Assembly: GCA_045531205.1 (NCBI GenBank)
Contig: JAZSDN010000091.1
Location: 1-13,273 of the forward strand
DNA: 13,273 nucleotides
Origin: JAZNQL01 sp045531205
GTDB lineage: Bacteria > Bacillota > Clostridia > UMGS1883 > UMGS1540
Direction of reading: 5' to 3'
Shown here piece by piece: positions 1-7,179 of the stretch. A program made the translations under genes and the position numbers. A model generated the notes under the pieces. That model was not told where the DNA came from. It searched no databases and saw only the letters and a program-made list of their open reading frames with translations. How positions within the stretch are numbered: the first letter of the stretch is position 1; every line of letters begins with the position of its first letter.

Positions 1-2577
1 ACAAGCGCACAGGCAGCAAAAATGCTTATTTGTGCACTCGGCTATGCAGTACAGGCAGATGCACAGGGCGGATTCCCCGCAGGCTATGTAGCAAAAGCAG
101 GTCAGCTTGGTATTTACGATAACGTAGAAGCAAAAGCTGACGGCGAAATCACAAGAGGCGAATTTGCAGTAATGGTATACAATGCAATAGATGTAGATGT
201 ATACGAAAAAACTGTTTACGGTGACGAAACATATAAATACGAAGTAAAAGAAGATGTAACAATCATCTCAAGAGACCTTAAAATCTTCAAAATCGAAGGT
301 CAGGTAACAGCAGTAGCAAACGGATATGTTTCACTTCCTTCAAAACAGCTTAATAATAATGAAGTGGTAATCGGTGGCAGAATCTACGATAAAGCTGAAA
401 CAGCAGCAGATGCTCTCCTCGGCAGAAACGTAGTAGCTTATGCAGATTTCACAGATGATGAAAACCCCGTACTTCTCTACGTTGCAGAAGCACCCCAGGG
501 TAACATCTTAACACTTGATGCAGACGATATCGTATCAACAAAGACAAACAAATCAGAAGTTGTATACGAAATCGATAACAAAGAATACACAGCAAAGCTT
601 ACAAACGCAGTAATGGTTAAAAACGGCGATAACCTCGGACAGACCTGGGCAGCGAGCGAGCTTTATCCCGACTGCGGTACAGTAACACTTGTATCAAACG
701 TAAGCAATGCTTATGCTTATGTAATAGTTGAAGCTTATACAGACTACGTAGTAGAAAGTGTAAATACAGATACTAATGTAGTATACTTCAAAAACTTCGG
801 CGGCAAAACACAGATGGAAATCGATGTAAACTCACTTGATAAGAAGGTTGAAATCATCGATAAAGACGGCGAAGCAGTAGAATTAAAGAAACTTGCTAAA
901 TGGACAGTTCTTTCAATTCTCGAAAGCTCTTCAAGAATAACAGCAGTTGTTTCAAAAGAAACAGTTACAGGCGTTGTTTCAGAAGAATCCAGAAAAGGTA
1001 TCTTAATAGGCGAAACAACATACCAGCTTGCAGCATCGCTTGAAAAAGCTCCTGCAGCTATAACAAAACCCGTAGTTGGCAAAAACGCAACATATTACCT
1101 TGACTTTATGGGCAAAATCGCAGCAGTTAACACAACTACAGGTGCAAACTACCTTTATGCTTATATGAAGGATATCGGTGTTGACGGTGGTTCAGCATTC
1201 GGCACAAATGTTAAAGCAGAAATGTTTGACATACTTGCTGCAAAAATGAACGTTGTTGACTTTACAGACAGAGTTGTATTTGTAGACTCAATGAACTTTG
1301 AAAAGACAGTTGACAAAGAAGACCTCTTAAAGGAAACCGATATTTACAAAAACGGTGCAGGCGTACCTCAGCTCGTTAGATTCGAAAGAAACGAAGACGG
1401 TGCTGTAACAAAGCTCGAAGTAGCTCAGGACTATCGTTTTGACTTCTATGGCCCTGACGAAGCAACACGTCAGCAGGTATTCTCACTTGATGTATCAAGT
1501 AACCCCGAAGGTTACTTATACAAAAAAGGCGGAGTAAAAGACGAATCCACATTTAACTCTGTAGGCGGTTCTAATATTGCTGGTAAATACTTCATTGGTT
1601 CGCAGACCAAAACTCTTAGAATTAAGGAAAACTACACAGCAAAAGACTTTGCAGTAACAACATCAACATCAGGCTGGTCACATAATTATGTAGCTAAATG
1701 TGCTTATGCTTACGATGCAAGCGATAGTGGTGTTTTAGCAGTAATAGTTGAAAACCAGAAAGAGCTTGCTGAATATGAAGCAGGCTTAGGCGGCGGTGCT
1801 GACGACAAGGTAGATTATACACATGTAGTATTCAGTAACCCAGGTATTGTAACAAGTATCACAAAGGGTATCAATGCTGACGAAGAAGTTGTTAACTATC
1901 TTAACGTTCAGAGTGCTTCCGGTAAGGTTAAAATGACAGTACCCGAAGGCTTCAAATTCATGTACGGTCAGGTTAACTGTGTATTCGAAAAAGAAGAAGC
2001 AAGAGTATTCAATAACCCCAAGAGCACAGGTCTTGTTGTAAAAGGTTCAGGCTCAAGCGTTACAAGACAGCCCGCACAGTCATATATTTATATTGAAGAC
2101 CTCGCATTTGGTGATATAGTAACATACGAAATGAACTCAACTAACGAAGCAACAACAGTAAATGTTCTTATGAAGGCTGATAACCCTGGTTATGTTTCAT
2201 TTGCTCCCAGAGAAGGTGGCTCATTAACCACAGGTTCAAACGAAACACAGGGCATGGGTATTCACAACACAGCTTGGTACATTGGTCTTGATACAATTTA
2301 TTGTTCAGTAGTAAACGAAGTAGCAAGCAACGGCAGAGTAATAGCAACAACCTACGATCCTGATGGTCCTGCTGTATCCAAAAAAGCAACTTCAAAGGCA
2401 CGTGTATTCTCATGGGATGTTCCCAGTAGTGCACTTATAGTAGACCTTCAGAAAGGTTCAGTTAAAACAGGTTCATACCTCGATGTAGCACCTGGCGATA
2501 CTTATGTATCACTTTGGGGTTATGGTTTAACAAAGAACTCTAACGCTCTTACAGTTGTATACAAACAGGCTGTTTAA
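1..2577 (+). CDS. SLH-domain surface protein, 5' partial
   Basis: The reading frame is open from base 1, so the gene begins upstream and the ATG at 22 is internal. 858 residues are visible. The first ~60 form the end of an S-layer homology (SLH) repeat: AAKMLICALGY, then FPAGYVAKAGQLGIYDNV and ITRGEFAVMVYNAID. SLH domains hold proteins to the cell wall through secondary wall polymers, so a cell-surface location follows from family knowledge. The remaining ~790 residues are rich in Thr, Val, Asp, Glu and Lys, with alternating beta-type patterns, no transmembrane segment and no catalytic motif I recognise. They read as an extended series of beta-rich extracellular modules. Codon use is strongly biased to GCA, ACA, GTA and CTT, consistent with high expression. 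It ends at TAA 2575-2577, followed closely by a strong terminator. The SLH assignment is secure; the role of the large C-terminal region is unknown. Confidence 0.85.
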   Translation, partial: TSAQAAKMLICALGYAVQADAQGGFPAGYVAKAGQLGIYDNVEAKADGEITRGEFAVMVYNAIDVDVYEKTVYGDETYKYEVKEDVTIISRDLKIFKIEGQVTAVANGYVSLPSKQLNNNEVVIGGRIYDKAETAADALLGRNVVAYADFTDDENPVLLYVAEAPQGNILTLDADDIVSTKTNKSEVVYEIDNKEYTAKLTNAVMVKNGDNLGQTWAASELYPDCGTVTLVSNVSNAYAYVIVEAYTDYVVESVNTDTNVVYFKNFGGKTQMEIDVNSLDKKVEIIDKDGEAVELKKLAKWTVLSILESSSRITAVVSKETVTGVVSEESRKGILIGETTYQLAASLEKAPAAITKPVVGKNATYYLDFMGKIAAVNTTTGANYLYAYMKDIGVDGGSAFGTNVKAEMFDILAAKMNVVDFTDRVVFVDSMNFEKTVDKEDLLKETDIYKNGAGVPQLVRFERNEDGAVTKLEVAQDYRFDFYGPDEATRQQVFSLDVSSNPEGYLYKKGGVKDESTFNSVGGSNIAGKYFIGSQTKTLRIKENYTAKDFAVTTSTSGWSHNYVAKCAYAYDASDSGVLAVIVENQKELAEYEAGLGGGADDKVDYTHVVFSNPGIVTSITKGINADEEVVNYLNVQSASGKVKMTVPEGFKFMYGQVNCVFEKEEARVFNNPKSTGLVVKGSGSSVTRQPAQSYIYIEDLAFGDIVTYEMNSTNEATTVNVLMKADNPGYVSFAPREGGSLTTGSNETQGMGIHNTAWYIGLDTIYCSVVNEVASNGRVIATTYDPDGPAVSKKATSKARVFSWDVPSSALIVDLQKGSVKTGSYLDVAPGDTYVSLWGYGLTKNSNALTVVYKQAV

Positions 2578-2594
2578 TAGCTAAAATAAAATTT

Positions 2595-2622
2595 CAGGCA
2601 CTCGAAAGAGTGCCTGTTTTTT
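2595..2622 (+). terminator. Rho-independent terminator of the SLH-protein gene
   Basis: CAGGCACTC (2595-2603), a GAAA tetraloop, then GAGTGCCTG (2608-2616) form a perfect 9-bp stem followed by six T residues. It lies 18 bases after the stop codon. Confidence 0.93.
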
Positions 2623-2632
2623 ATGTATATAT

Positions 2633-2672
2633 AAAAAGTTGAGATGCACAAAATTTTGCACCTCAACTTTTT
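2633..2672 (-). terminator. Terminator of the yigZ-like gene (near-symmetrical, possibly bidirectional)
   Basis: AAAAAGTTGAGATGCA (2633-2648) pairs with TGCACCTCAACTTTTT (2657-2672) with one A/C mismatch. The A-run becomes a U-tract on the minus strand, immediately after the stop codon of the minus-strand gene, which it touches. The T-run on the plus side would let it serve as a second terminator for the SLH gene. Confidence 0.82.
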
Positions 2673-3286
2673 TATTGCATAGCTATATATTTTTCTTCTA
2701 TAAATTCTATTTCACACCGTCCTGCGGTTGTTTCTGTTATATCCTTTTTCATTTTTTCAAAATTTTGAACGGCACAGGTAAAGGTTACGTTGTTTGAATA
2801 ATCCTTTGATAAAATAATAGCGTCTGAATTTTCTAAATAATATAAAAGCTTACCAGACATATTATAATCACAGCTTGCCGAAAAAACTGTGCAAAGTGTC
2901 ATTTTACAAATTCCTGCATCACTTGCCGCCTCGGTTGCAGACTTTCCGTAAGCGTGCACAAGCCCGCCCGTACCAAGAAGTGTTCCGCCAAAATATCTTG
3001 TTACCACGATGCATATATCCGAAAGCCCTGATTTTTGAATAACATCAAGCACAGGCATACCTGCCGTGCCCGAAGGCTCGCCGTCATCCGAATAACGTCG
3101 TATATTATTATTCCTTAAAAGATATGCATAAACGTGGTGCCTTGCGTCGGGGTAACGTTTTTTTTCTCGTGCTATAAGGTCTAATGCCTCCTGCTCACTT
3201 TTGCAGGGTGCCGCAACACCTATAAAACGCGACTTTCGGTCTATAACCTCGGCATTTCCCTCTTTTAAAACGGTAATATAATCCAT
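2672..3286 (-). CDS. yigZ: YigZ/YvyE-type IMPACT family protein
   Basis: A 204-residue protein of the UPF0029/IMPACT family (YigZ in E. coli, YvyE in B. subtilis). Diagnostic motifs are DDGEPSGTAGMPVL (residues 67-80) and VTRYFGGTLLGTGGLVHAYG (95-114), both in the N-terminal IMPACT domain. Residues ~135-200 match the usual DUF1949-like C-terminal domain in position and length. The eukaryotic relative IMPACT modulates the translation-control kinase GCN2; the bacterial function is not firmly known, so only the family name is safe. The start at 3286 gives the common N-terminus MDYITVLKEG. Upstream on this strand is AGGA with a rather long 11-base spacer, and a promoter before it. It is transcribed alone, divergently from nadK and convergently with the SLH gene. 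Confidence 0.92.
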   Translation of the reverse strand: MDYITVLKEGNAEVIDRKSRFIGVAAPCKSEQEALDLIAREKKRYPDARHHVYAYLLRNNNIRRYSDDGEPSGTAGMPVLDVIQKSGLSDICIVVTRYFGGTLLGTGGLVHAYGKSATEAASDAGICKMTLCTVFSASCDYNMSGKLLYYLENSDAIILSKDYSNNVTFTCAVQNFEKMKKDITETTAGRCEIEFIEEKYIAMQ

Positions 3287-3307
3287 TAAAACTCACATCC
3301 TGTAAAT

Positions 3308-3337
3308 AATATACCACAAAACTCATATACTTGTAAA
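3308..3337 (-). promoter_or_regulatory. Sigma-A-type promoter for the yigZ-like gene
   Basis: On the minus strand, TTTACA (complement of 3332-3337) and TATATT (complement of 3308-3313) are separated by 18 bases. The expected start of transcription is near 3301, about 15 bases before the ATG. Confidence 0.6.
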
Positions 3338-3357
3338 GCAAAAATAAAAATAGGGTG

Positions 3358-3386
3358 TTGACGGGAAGGAATAAAAAAGTTATAAT
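3358..3386 (+). promoter_or_regulatory. Sigma-A-type promoter for nadK-argR-recN
   Basis: TTGACG (3358-3363) and a consensus TATAAT (3381-3386) are separated by exactly 17 bases. Transcription would start around 3392-3394, so the 5' leader is only about a dozen bases and begins at the ribosome site GGGAGGG. Confidence 0.85.
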
Positions 3387-3405
3387 AAAATAGGGAGGGT
3401 GGATT

Positions 3406-4266
3406 ATGAATAAAATTGCACTTATACCAAATCCCGAAAAAGACATAGATTTTGGTGCAAGCAAAAAAACTGTAGAAAAATTTAAAAATACAGCAGAGGT
3501 TTATACTCTGCCCGAATATGCAAAAATTTGCGGAGCAAAAGAGATGGAAGAGGGCAAGCTTTATACAGAGTGCGACCTTGTAATAACTCTTGGCGGTGAC
3601 GGAACTGTACTTGACGCCGCAAGAAGAGCCGCAATAAAAGAAATCCCCGTTCTGGGAGTAAATTTAGGAAACCTTGGATTTTTAACAGCACTTGAAAGTG
3701 ACCACTTTTTTAAAATTGCACCCGAAGATATTTTAGAAAACAAAAACATTCAAAGACGAATGATGCTTTGTGTAACGGTTGAAAATCAAGGAAACAAAAG
3801 GGTTTTCCACGCTTTAAACGATGCGGTTATTACCCGTACACATTTTAGCCCCTTGGCACACGTAAGCCTTTATGCAGATTTTCAGCTTGTAGAAACTTAT
3901 GCCTGTGACGGGCTTATAATATCAACTCCCACAGGCTCAACAGCCTACTCTCTTGCTGCGGGAGGACCTATAATTGACTCGTCACTTTCGGCAATACTTG
4001 CAATGCCTGTTTGTCCGCACATGCTTGGTTCAAGACCTATAGTGCTTAATGCCGAAAGTGTTCTTCAAATAAAACAAGAAACAAATGCAGACCATAAATG
4101 CGTACTTGAGGTTGACGGAAGCGATGGACTTGAGCTTACACCAGGCGACATTGTAACCATAACAAAATCGGAATATTATGCAAAAATAATGAATTTTGAC
4201 AAAGGCTTTTACGAACAGGTACGAAAAAAATTCAGAAACGGAAGGGTAACAAAAAGTGAGAACTAA
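3406..4266 (+). CDS. nadK: NAD kinase
   Basis: ATP-dependent phosphorylation of NAD+ to NADP+, a cytoplasmic enzyme that supplies the NADP pool. The 286-residue length is normal for the bacterial type. Family motifs present are GGDGT (residues 63-67, ITLGGDGTVLDAAR), the NE/D-type motif as NDAVI (138-142), and the glycine-rich block DGLIISTPTGSTAYSLAAGGPI (about 168-189). The start ATG at 3406 follows GGGAGGG with suitable spacing and lies just below a near-consensus promoter. The gene ends at TAA 4264-4266, overlapping argR by 11 bases, so the two are co-transcribed and probably translationally coupled. nadK-argR-recN is a familiar gene order in Clostridia; the tlyA-like gene often found upstream is absent here. 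Confidence 0.96.
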   Translation: MNKIALIPNPEKDIDFGASKKTVEKFKNTAEVYTLPEYAKICGAKEMEEGKLYTECDLVITLGGDGTVLDAARRAAIKEIPVLGVNLGNLGFLTALESDHFFKIAPEDILENKNIQRRMMLCVTVENQGNKRVFHALNDAVITRTHFSPLAHVSLYADFQLVETYACDGLIISTPTGSTAYSLAAGGPIIDSSLSAILAMPVCPHMLGSRPIVLNAESVLQIKQETNADHKCVLEVDGSDGLELTPGDIVTITKSEYYAKIMNFDKGFYEQVRKKFRNGRVTKSEN

Positions 4267-4714
4267 AAGACACAACGCAATACTTTCTATTATAAAAGAG
4301 AATTTTATTGAAACACAGCAGGAGCTTTCTGACAAGTTAAGCGAAATGGGCTTTGAGATAACCCAGGCAACCGTTTCAAGAGATATAAAGGAATTAAGAC
4401 TTATAAAAGCACAGGCGGGCGACGGAAGGTCAAGATATGTAAGAGCAGGCTCGTCGGGAGTTGCCGATTCAAGCTCCAGAATACGCACCATTTTTTCGCA
4501 CTCTGTTTTAAGCGTTGACTATGCGTTAAACAACGTGGTAATAAAAACCTTATCAGGAATGGCACAGGCGGCAGCCATTACGCTTGAGTCAATGGCGTGG
4601 CCCGAAATTTTGGGTACCGTAGGCGGCGACGATACAGTTTTGGTTGTTGTACGAAGCGAAAAAGATGCCGCAAAACTAACAAAATGCTTGAAAAATATGA
4701 TTGAGAAGGAATAA
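4256..4714 (+). CDS. argR: Arginine repressor ArgR/AhrC
   Basis: Arginine-dependent transcription factor of 152 residues. The N-terminal winged helix-turn-helix (about 1-65) carries QATVSRDIKELRL (37-49), the hallmark DNA-recognition stretch of the family. The C-terminal hexamerisation and arginine-binding domain (about 80-150) carries GTVGGDDT (120-127), with the two acidic residues that contact L-arginine in known family members. The start is GTG at 4256, inside the end of nadK, with GGAAGGG at 4240-4246 as ribosome site and a 9-base spacer. The stop codon lies 3 bases before the recN ATG. No arginine-biosynthesis gene is in the window, so its targets are elsewhere. The identification is firm. 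Confidence 0.95.
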   Translation: MRTKRHNAILSIIKENFIETQQELSDKLSEMGFEITQATVSRDIKELRLIKAQAGDGRSRYVRAGSSGVADSSSRIRTIFSHSVLSVDYALNNVVIKTLSGMAQAAAITLESMAWPEILGTVGGDDTVLVVVRSEKDAAKLTKCLKNMIEKE

Positions 4715-4717
4715 ACT

Positions 4718-6331
4718 ATGCTGTCCGAACTTGTAATAACAAATTTAGCTATAATAGATAATGCACAAATAGCTTTCGAAACAGGTCTTAATGTTTTGAC
4801 GGGTGAAACAGGTGCGGGCAAATCTCTTATTATAGATTCAATAAATACGGTTTTAGGGGCAAGAACCTCTACCGATTTAATAAGAAACGGAGCACAAAGC
4901 CTTAGGGTTGAAGCACTTTTTTACGTTTCGAAGGAAGAATATCCCGAAACAGACGGGGAAATTATTTTAAGCCGCGAGGTTTTTTCGGACGGAAGAAATT
5001 CGTGCAGAATAAACGGGCGTATGGCTACTCTTACCGAGCTTCGGGAATTAGGGCAGAATCTTATAAGCATTCACGGACAAAACGATTCACAACGTTTGTT
5101 AAAGCCCTCGCTTCATCTTGAATTTATAGATGGTTATGCAAAAAACCAGGATATTTTAAAAGAATATTCAGAGCTTTATAAGAATAAAAAAGAAATTGAA
5201 AAACAAATTGAACATCTGAACTCTCTTGCCGAAAACGAGGCAAAAAGGCTTGATTATCTTCGCTTTTGCCTTGAAGAAATCTTAGCGGCAAATCTTACAG
5301 AAAACGAAGATGAAGCTTTAATAGAGGAACGCAATGTTTTAAGAAGCTTTGAAAAAATAAAGTCGGGAGTAGACAGTGCAGTCAGAACTCTTTTGTACGA
5401 TAACGGTGCACTTGATTTAATGAATAAAGCTATATCGGATATCCCTCAGGGAATTTCGGAGGAGCTTGATTCTTTGAGAGGTGCTCTTTACGATACATAT
5501 TATTCTGCAAAAGAAGCCGCACGCGACATAGAATATTACGGGGATAACCTTTCGGGCGATGCATCACGCCTTGAAAAGGTGGAAGAAAGGCTTGATGTTA
5601 TATCAAAGCTTAAATCAAAATACGGCGGCTCAATAGATGCAGTTCTCGCCTTTGCAAAGGAAGCAGAAAAAGATGTTTTGGAAATAGAAAACAAGGATGC
5701 AGAGCTTTTGGAATGTGAAAAAAAGCTTGCGGATATAAATACAAAACTTACACTTCTTGCAAAAAAACTTACAGAAAAAAGAATACAAGCCGCAAGGCGT
5801 ATAGAAAGCGAAGTTTCGTCCGAGCTTTGCGACCTTGATATGTCTTATGTAAAAATCTCGGTATGCCACGAACAAATCGAAATGTGCTCTCACGGTGCCG
5901 ACAAAATGGAATTTTTGGTTTCCACCACGGGAGGAGAATTAAAGCCCCTTGCAAAAATAGCGTCGGGCGGTGAAATGTCAAGAATCTGTCTTGCATTAAA
6001 AACAATTCTTACCGATAAAGAAAAAGCAGAAACACTTATTTTTGACGAAATTGATTCGGGTATCAGCGGAATAGCCGCACAGAAAATAGGTAAAAAGCTT
6101 AAGTCTTTAGGTAAAAAATGTCAGGTAATATCAATAACCCATCTTGCACAAATAGCATCTTTGGCAGACAGGCATTTTTGCATATTAAAGCAAGAAAATA
6201 ACGGAACTTTTAAAACACAAGTTGCTCCGCTTGATTACGAAGGCAGACTTTCAGAGCTTGCCAGAATAATCGGTGGCGAAAAAATAACCCCCGCAACCTT
6301 AAAGGCTGCGGAGGAAATGTTGCAGGATTAG
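4718..6331 (+). CDS. recN: DNA repair protein RecN
   Basis: SMC-like ATPase acting early in repair of DNA double-strand breaks. At 537 residues it is close to the family norm of about 550. The order of motifs is as expected: Walker A GETGAGKS (29-36); a central coiled-coil region rich in Glu, Lys and Leu (about 150-370); the ABC signature SGGEMSR (416-422); Walker B with catalytic acid LIFDEID (440-446); and the histidine switch SITHLAQIAS with His475. Start ATG 4718 has AAGGA close upstream, within the end of argR. Its stop codon overlaps by 4 bases with the stop codon of the convergent gene at 6328. In many spore formers spoIVB and spo0A follow recN; that is not the case here. Confidence 0.96.
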   Translation: MLSELVITNLAIIDNAQIAFETGLNVLTGETGAGKSLIIDSINTVLGARTSTDLIRNGAQSLRVEALFYVSKEEYPETDGEIILSREVFSDGRNSCRINGRMATLTELRELGQNLISIHGQNDSQRLLKPSLHLEFIDGYAKNQDILKEYSELYKNKKEIEKQIEHLNSLAENEAKRLDYLRFCLEEILAANLTENEDEALIEERNVLRSFEKIKSGVDSAVRTLLYDNGALDLMNKAISDIPQGISEELDSLRGALYDTYYSAKEAARDIEYYGDNLSGDASRLEKVEERLDVISKLKSKYGGSIDAVLAFAKEAEKDVLEIENKDAELLECEKKLADINTKLTLLAKKLTEKRIQAARRIESEVSSELCDLDMSYVKISVCHEQIEMCSHGADKMEFLVSTTGGELKPLAKIASGGEMSRICLALKTILTDKEKAETLIFDEIDSGISGIAAQKIGKKLKSLGKKCQVISITHLAQIASLADRHFCILKQENNGTFKTQVAPLDYEGRLSELARIIGGEKITPATLKAAEEMLQD

Positions 6332-6717
6332 TAGCTTATAACCTTTTCAACATAAGTTGCGGTTTTTGTACCGCCTTCTTCTGAAAACTCAACCATTGCA
6401 ACATTGCCAGGCTCAATTTCCAAAAGATTAAACTGAACGCGGGAATCGTCGTTAAAAAGAAGAGTAACTTCTTCTCCCAAAACACGCATGGTAAACGATT
6501 CTTCCCCTATCGATAAAACCTCTCCCTGATATGTTTTTTCGTCAAGCTCAACACCCTGATAAACATCGGGCTCCGAGCTTTCGGTTCCTTCGGGGAGTTT
6601 TGAAGTAGTGGGAGCTTCTCCCTTTAAAATACTTATATTAAATAATGCCGCCGTTCCCCAAATTGCGGCAACTGCGAAAACGCAAACCAAAATCCATAAA
6701 ATAATCTTTTTGTTCAA
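6328..6717 (-). CDS. Small membrane-anchored or secreted protein, unknown function
   Basis: I do not recognise a named family. With the start I favour (TTG at 6717) the product has 129 residues. It begins MNKKIILWILVCVFAVAAIW, a signal or anchor segment, followed by a Thr/Ser/Pro/Glu-rich linker (about 33-55) and a compact C-terminal domain with beta-strand patterns (YQGEVLSIGEESFTMRV, VTLLFNDDSRV, VAMVEFS, ATYVEKVI) resembling small OB/beta-barrel domains. The TTG has AAAAGGA upstream with an 11-base spacer. A longer reading from ATG 6744 would add RIVYK-type residues, but it has no Shine-Dalgarno and sits only 8 bases after the -10. The frame opens at 6792 but that start lies upstream of the promoter. 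It converges on recN with a 4-base overlap. Existence is likely, function unknown. Confidence 0.75.
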   Translation of the reverse strand: MNKKIILWILVCVFAVAAIWGTAALFNISILKGEAPTTSKLPEGTESSEPDVYQGVELDEKTYQGEVLSIGEESFTMRVLGEEVTLLFNDDSRVQFNLLEIEPGNVAMVEFSEEGGTKTATYVEKVISY

Positions 6718-6751
6718 TTTGTACACTATCCTTTTAAAAATCATTGATATT

Positions 6752-6757
6752 ATTATA
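6752..6757 (-). promoter_or_regulatory. -10 element for the small membrane protein gene
   Basis: Consensus TATAAT on the minus strand (complement of 6752-6757). The best -35 with 18-base spacing is a weak TTGCGT (complement of 6776-6781). The expected transcription start is near 6745, which excludes the in-frame start at 6792 and favours TTG 6717. Confidence 0.5.
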
Positions 6758-6803
6758 CACCCATTTGCATATAAAACGCAACAGTTTTTCAAATTTTTAT
6801 TTC

Positions 6804-6832
6804 TTGATTTTTAAAAGCTTATATGTTAAAAT
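6804..6832 (+). promoter_or_regulatory. Extended -10 promoter for darA-holB-ricT
   Basis: TTGATT (6804-6809), a 17-base spacer and TAAAAT (6827-6832), with the extended -10 dinucleotide TG at 6824-6825. The ribosome site AAAGGAGG of darA follows directly. Confidence 0.78.
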
Positions 6833-6852
6833 AAAATAAAGGAGGAATTTTA

Positions 6853-7179
6853 ATGAAACTTATATTTGCAATTGTATCTACAGATGATGGAAATAAGGCT
6901 TTAAAAAAATTGAATGCACAGGGATTTGGTGCAACTAAATTTGCAACCTCCGGCGGTTTTTTAAGAGAAAAGAATATGACTCTTATTTTAGGAACAGAAG
7001 AAGAACGTATCCCCGAGGTTATGCGTATATTTAAAGAAAACTGCAGAAAGAGAACAAAGGTTGCTATAGAAAGCATCAATGCTTCTATGACAGGCTTTTC
7101 GGGTTTTGCACCTATTGAAATAGAAGTAGGCGGCGCAACAATTTTTATAGTAAATGTAGAAAGCTTTGAAAAAATCTGA
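6853..7179 (+). CDS. darA: Cyclic di-AMP receptor protein DarA (PII-like)
   Basis: A 108-residue protein of the YaaQ/DarA (PstA) family, trimeric PII-like proteins that bind the second messenger c-di-AMP in Firmicutes. It follows the family nearly end to end: MKLIFAIVSTDDGNKALKKL at the start, FGATKFATSGGFLREKNMTL (25-44), the RIPEVMRIFKENCRKR helix, and the C-terminal strand VGGATIFIVNVESF. The start ATG has a strong AAAGGAGG about 7 bases upstream. The stop TGA overlaps the holB ATG by one base, indicating coupling. In B. subtilis the homologous gene sits in the same neighbourhood (darA/yaaQ-yaaR-holB-yaaT); the yaaR gene is missing here. Its downstream signalling partner is not known even in model species. 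Confidence 0.95.
   Translation: MKLIFAIVSTDDGNKALKKLNAQGFGATKFATSGGFLREKNMTLILGTEEERIPEVMRIFKENCRKRTKVAIESINASMTGFSGFAPIEIEVGGATIFIVNVESFEKI

Noticed and set aside
22..24. ATG at 22 as the start of the SLH-protein gene
   Set aside because: The frame is open back to base 1 and the SLH repeat already begins before this ATG (AAKMLICALGY), so the start is outside the window.
744..1082. 112-codon antisense frame inside the SLH-protein gene
   Set aside because: It lies wholly within a well-supported coding frame on the other strand, has no ribosome site and a composition typical of a complement shadow. The same applies to 2168-2434, 3482-3749, 4030-4491, 4519-4821, 5630-6005, 6819-7376, 7815-8449, 10593-10847 and 12098-12709.
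3195..3464. 89-codon minus-strand frame spanning the yigZ-nadK promoter region
   Set aside because: It covers both divergent promoters and the starts of two real genes and has no recognisable domain.
6359..6375. GCGGT/ACCGC hairpin as a recN terminator
   Set aside because: Only a 5-bp stem inside the convergent gene, followed by CTTCTT rather than a T-run.
6742..6792. Starts at 6792 or ATG 6744 for the small membrane protein
   Set aside because: 6792 lies upstream of the -10 element. 6744 has no ribosome site and is about 8 bases from the -10. TTG 6717 has AAAAGGA and gives a clean MNKK signal sequence.
6608..6814. 68-codon plus-strand frame
   Set aside because: It is antisense to the small membrane protein, runs through its promoter, and its hydrophobic, AT-driven composition looks accidental.
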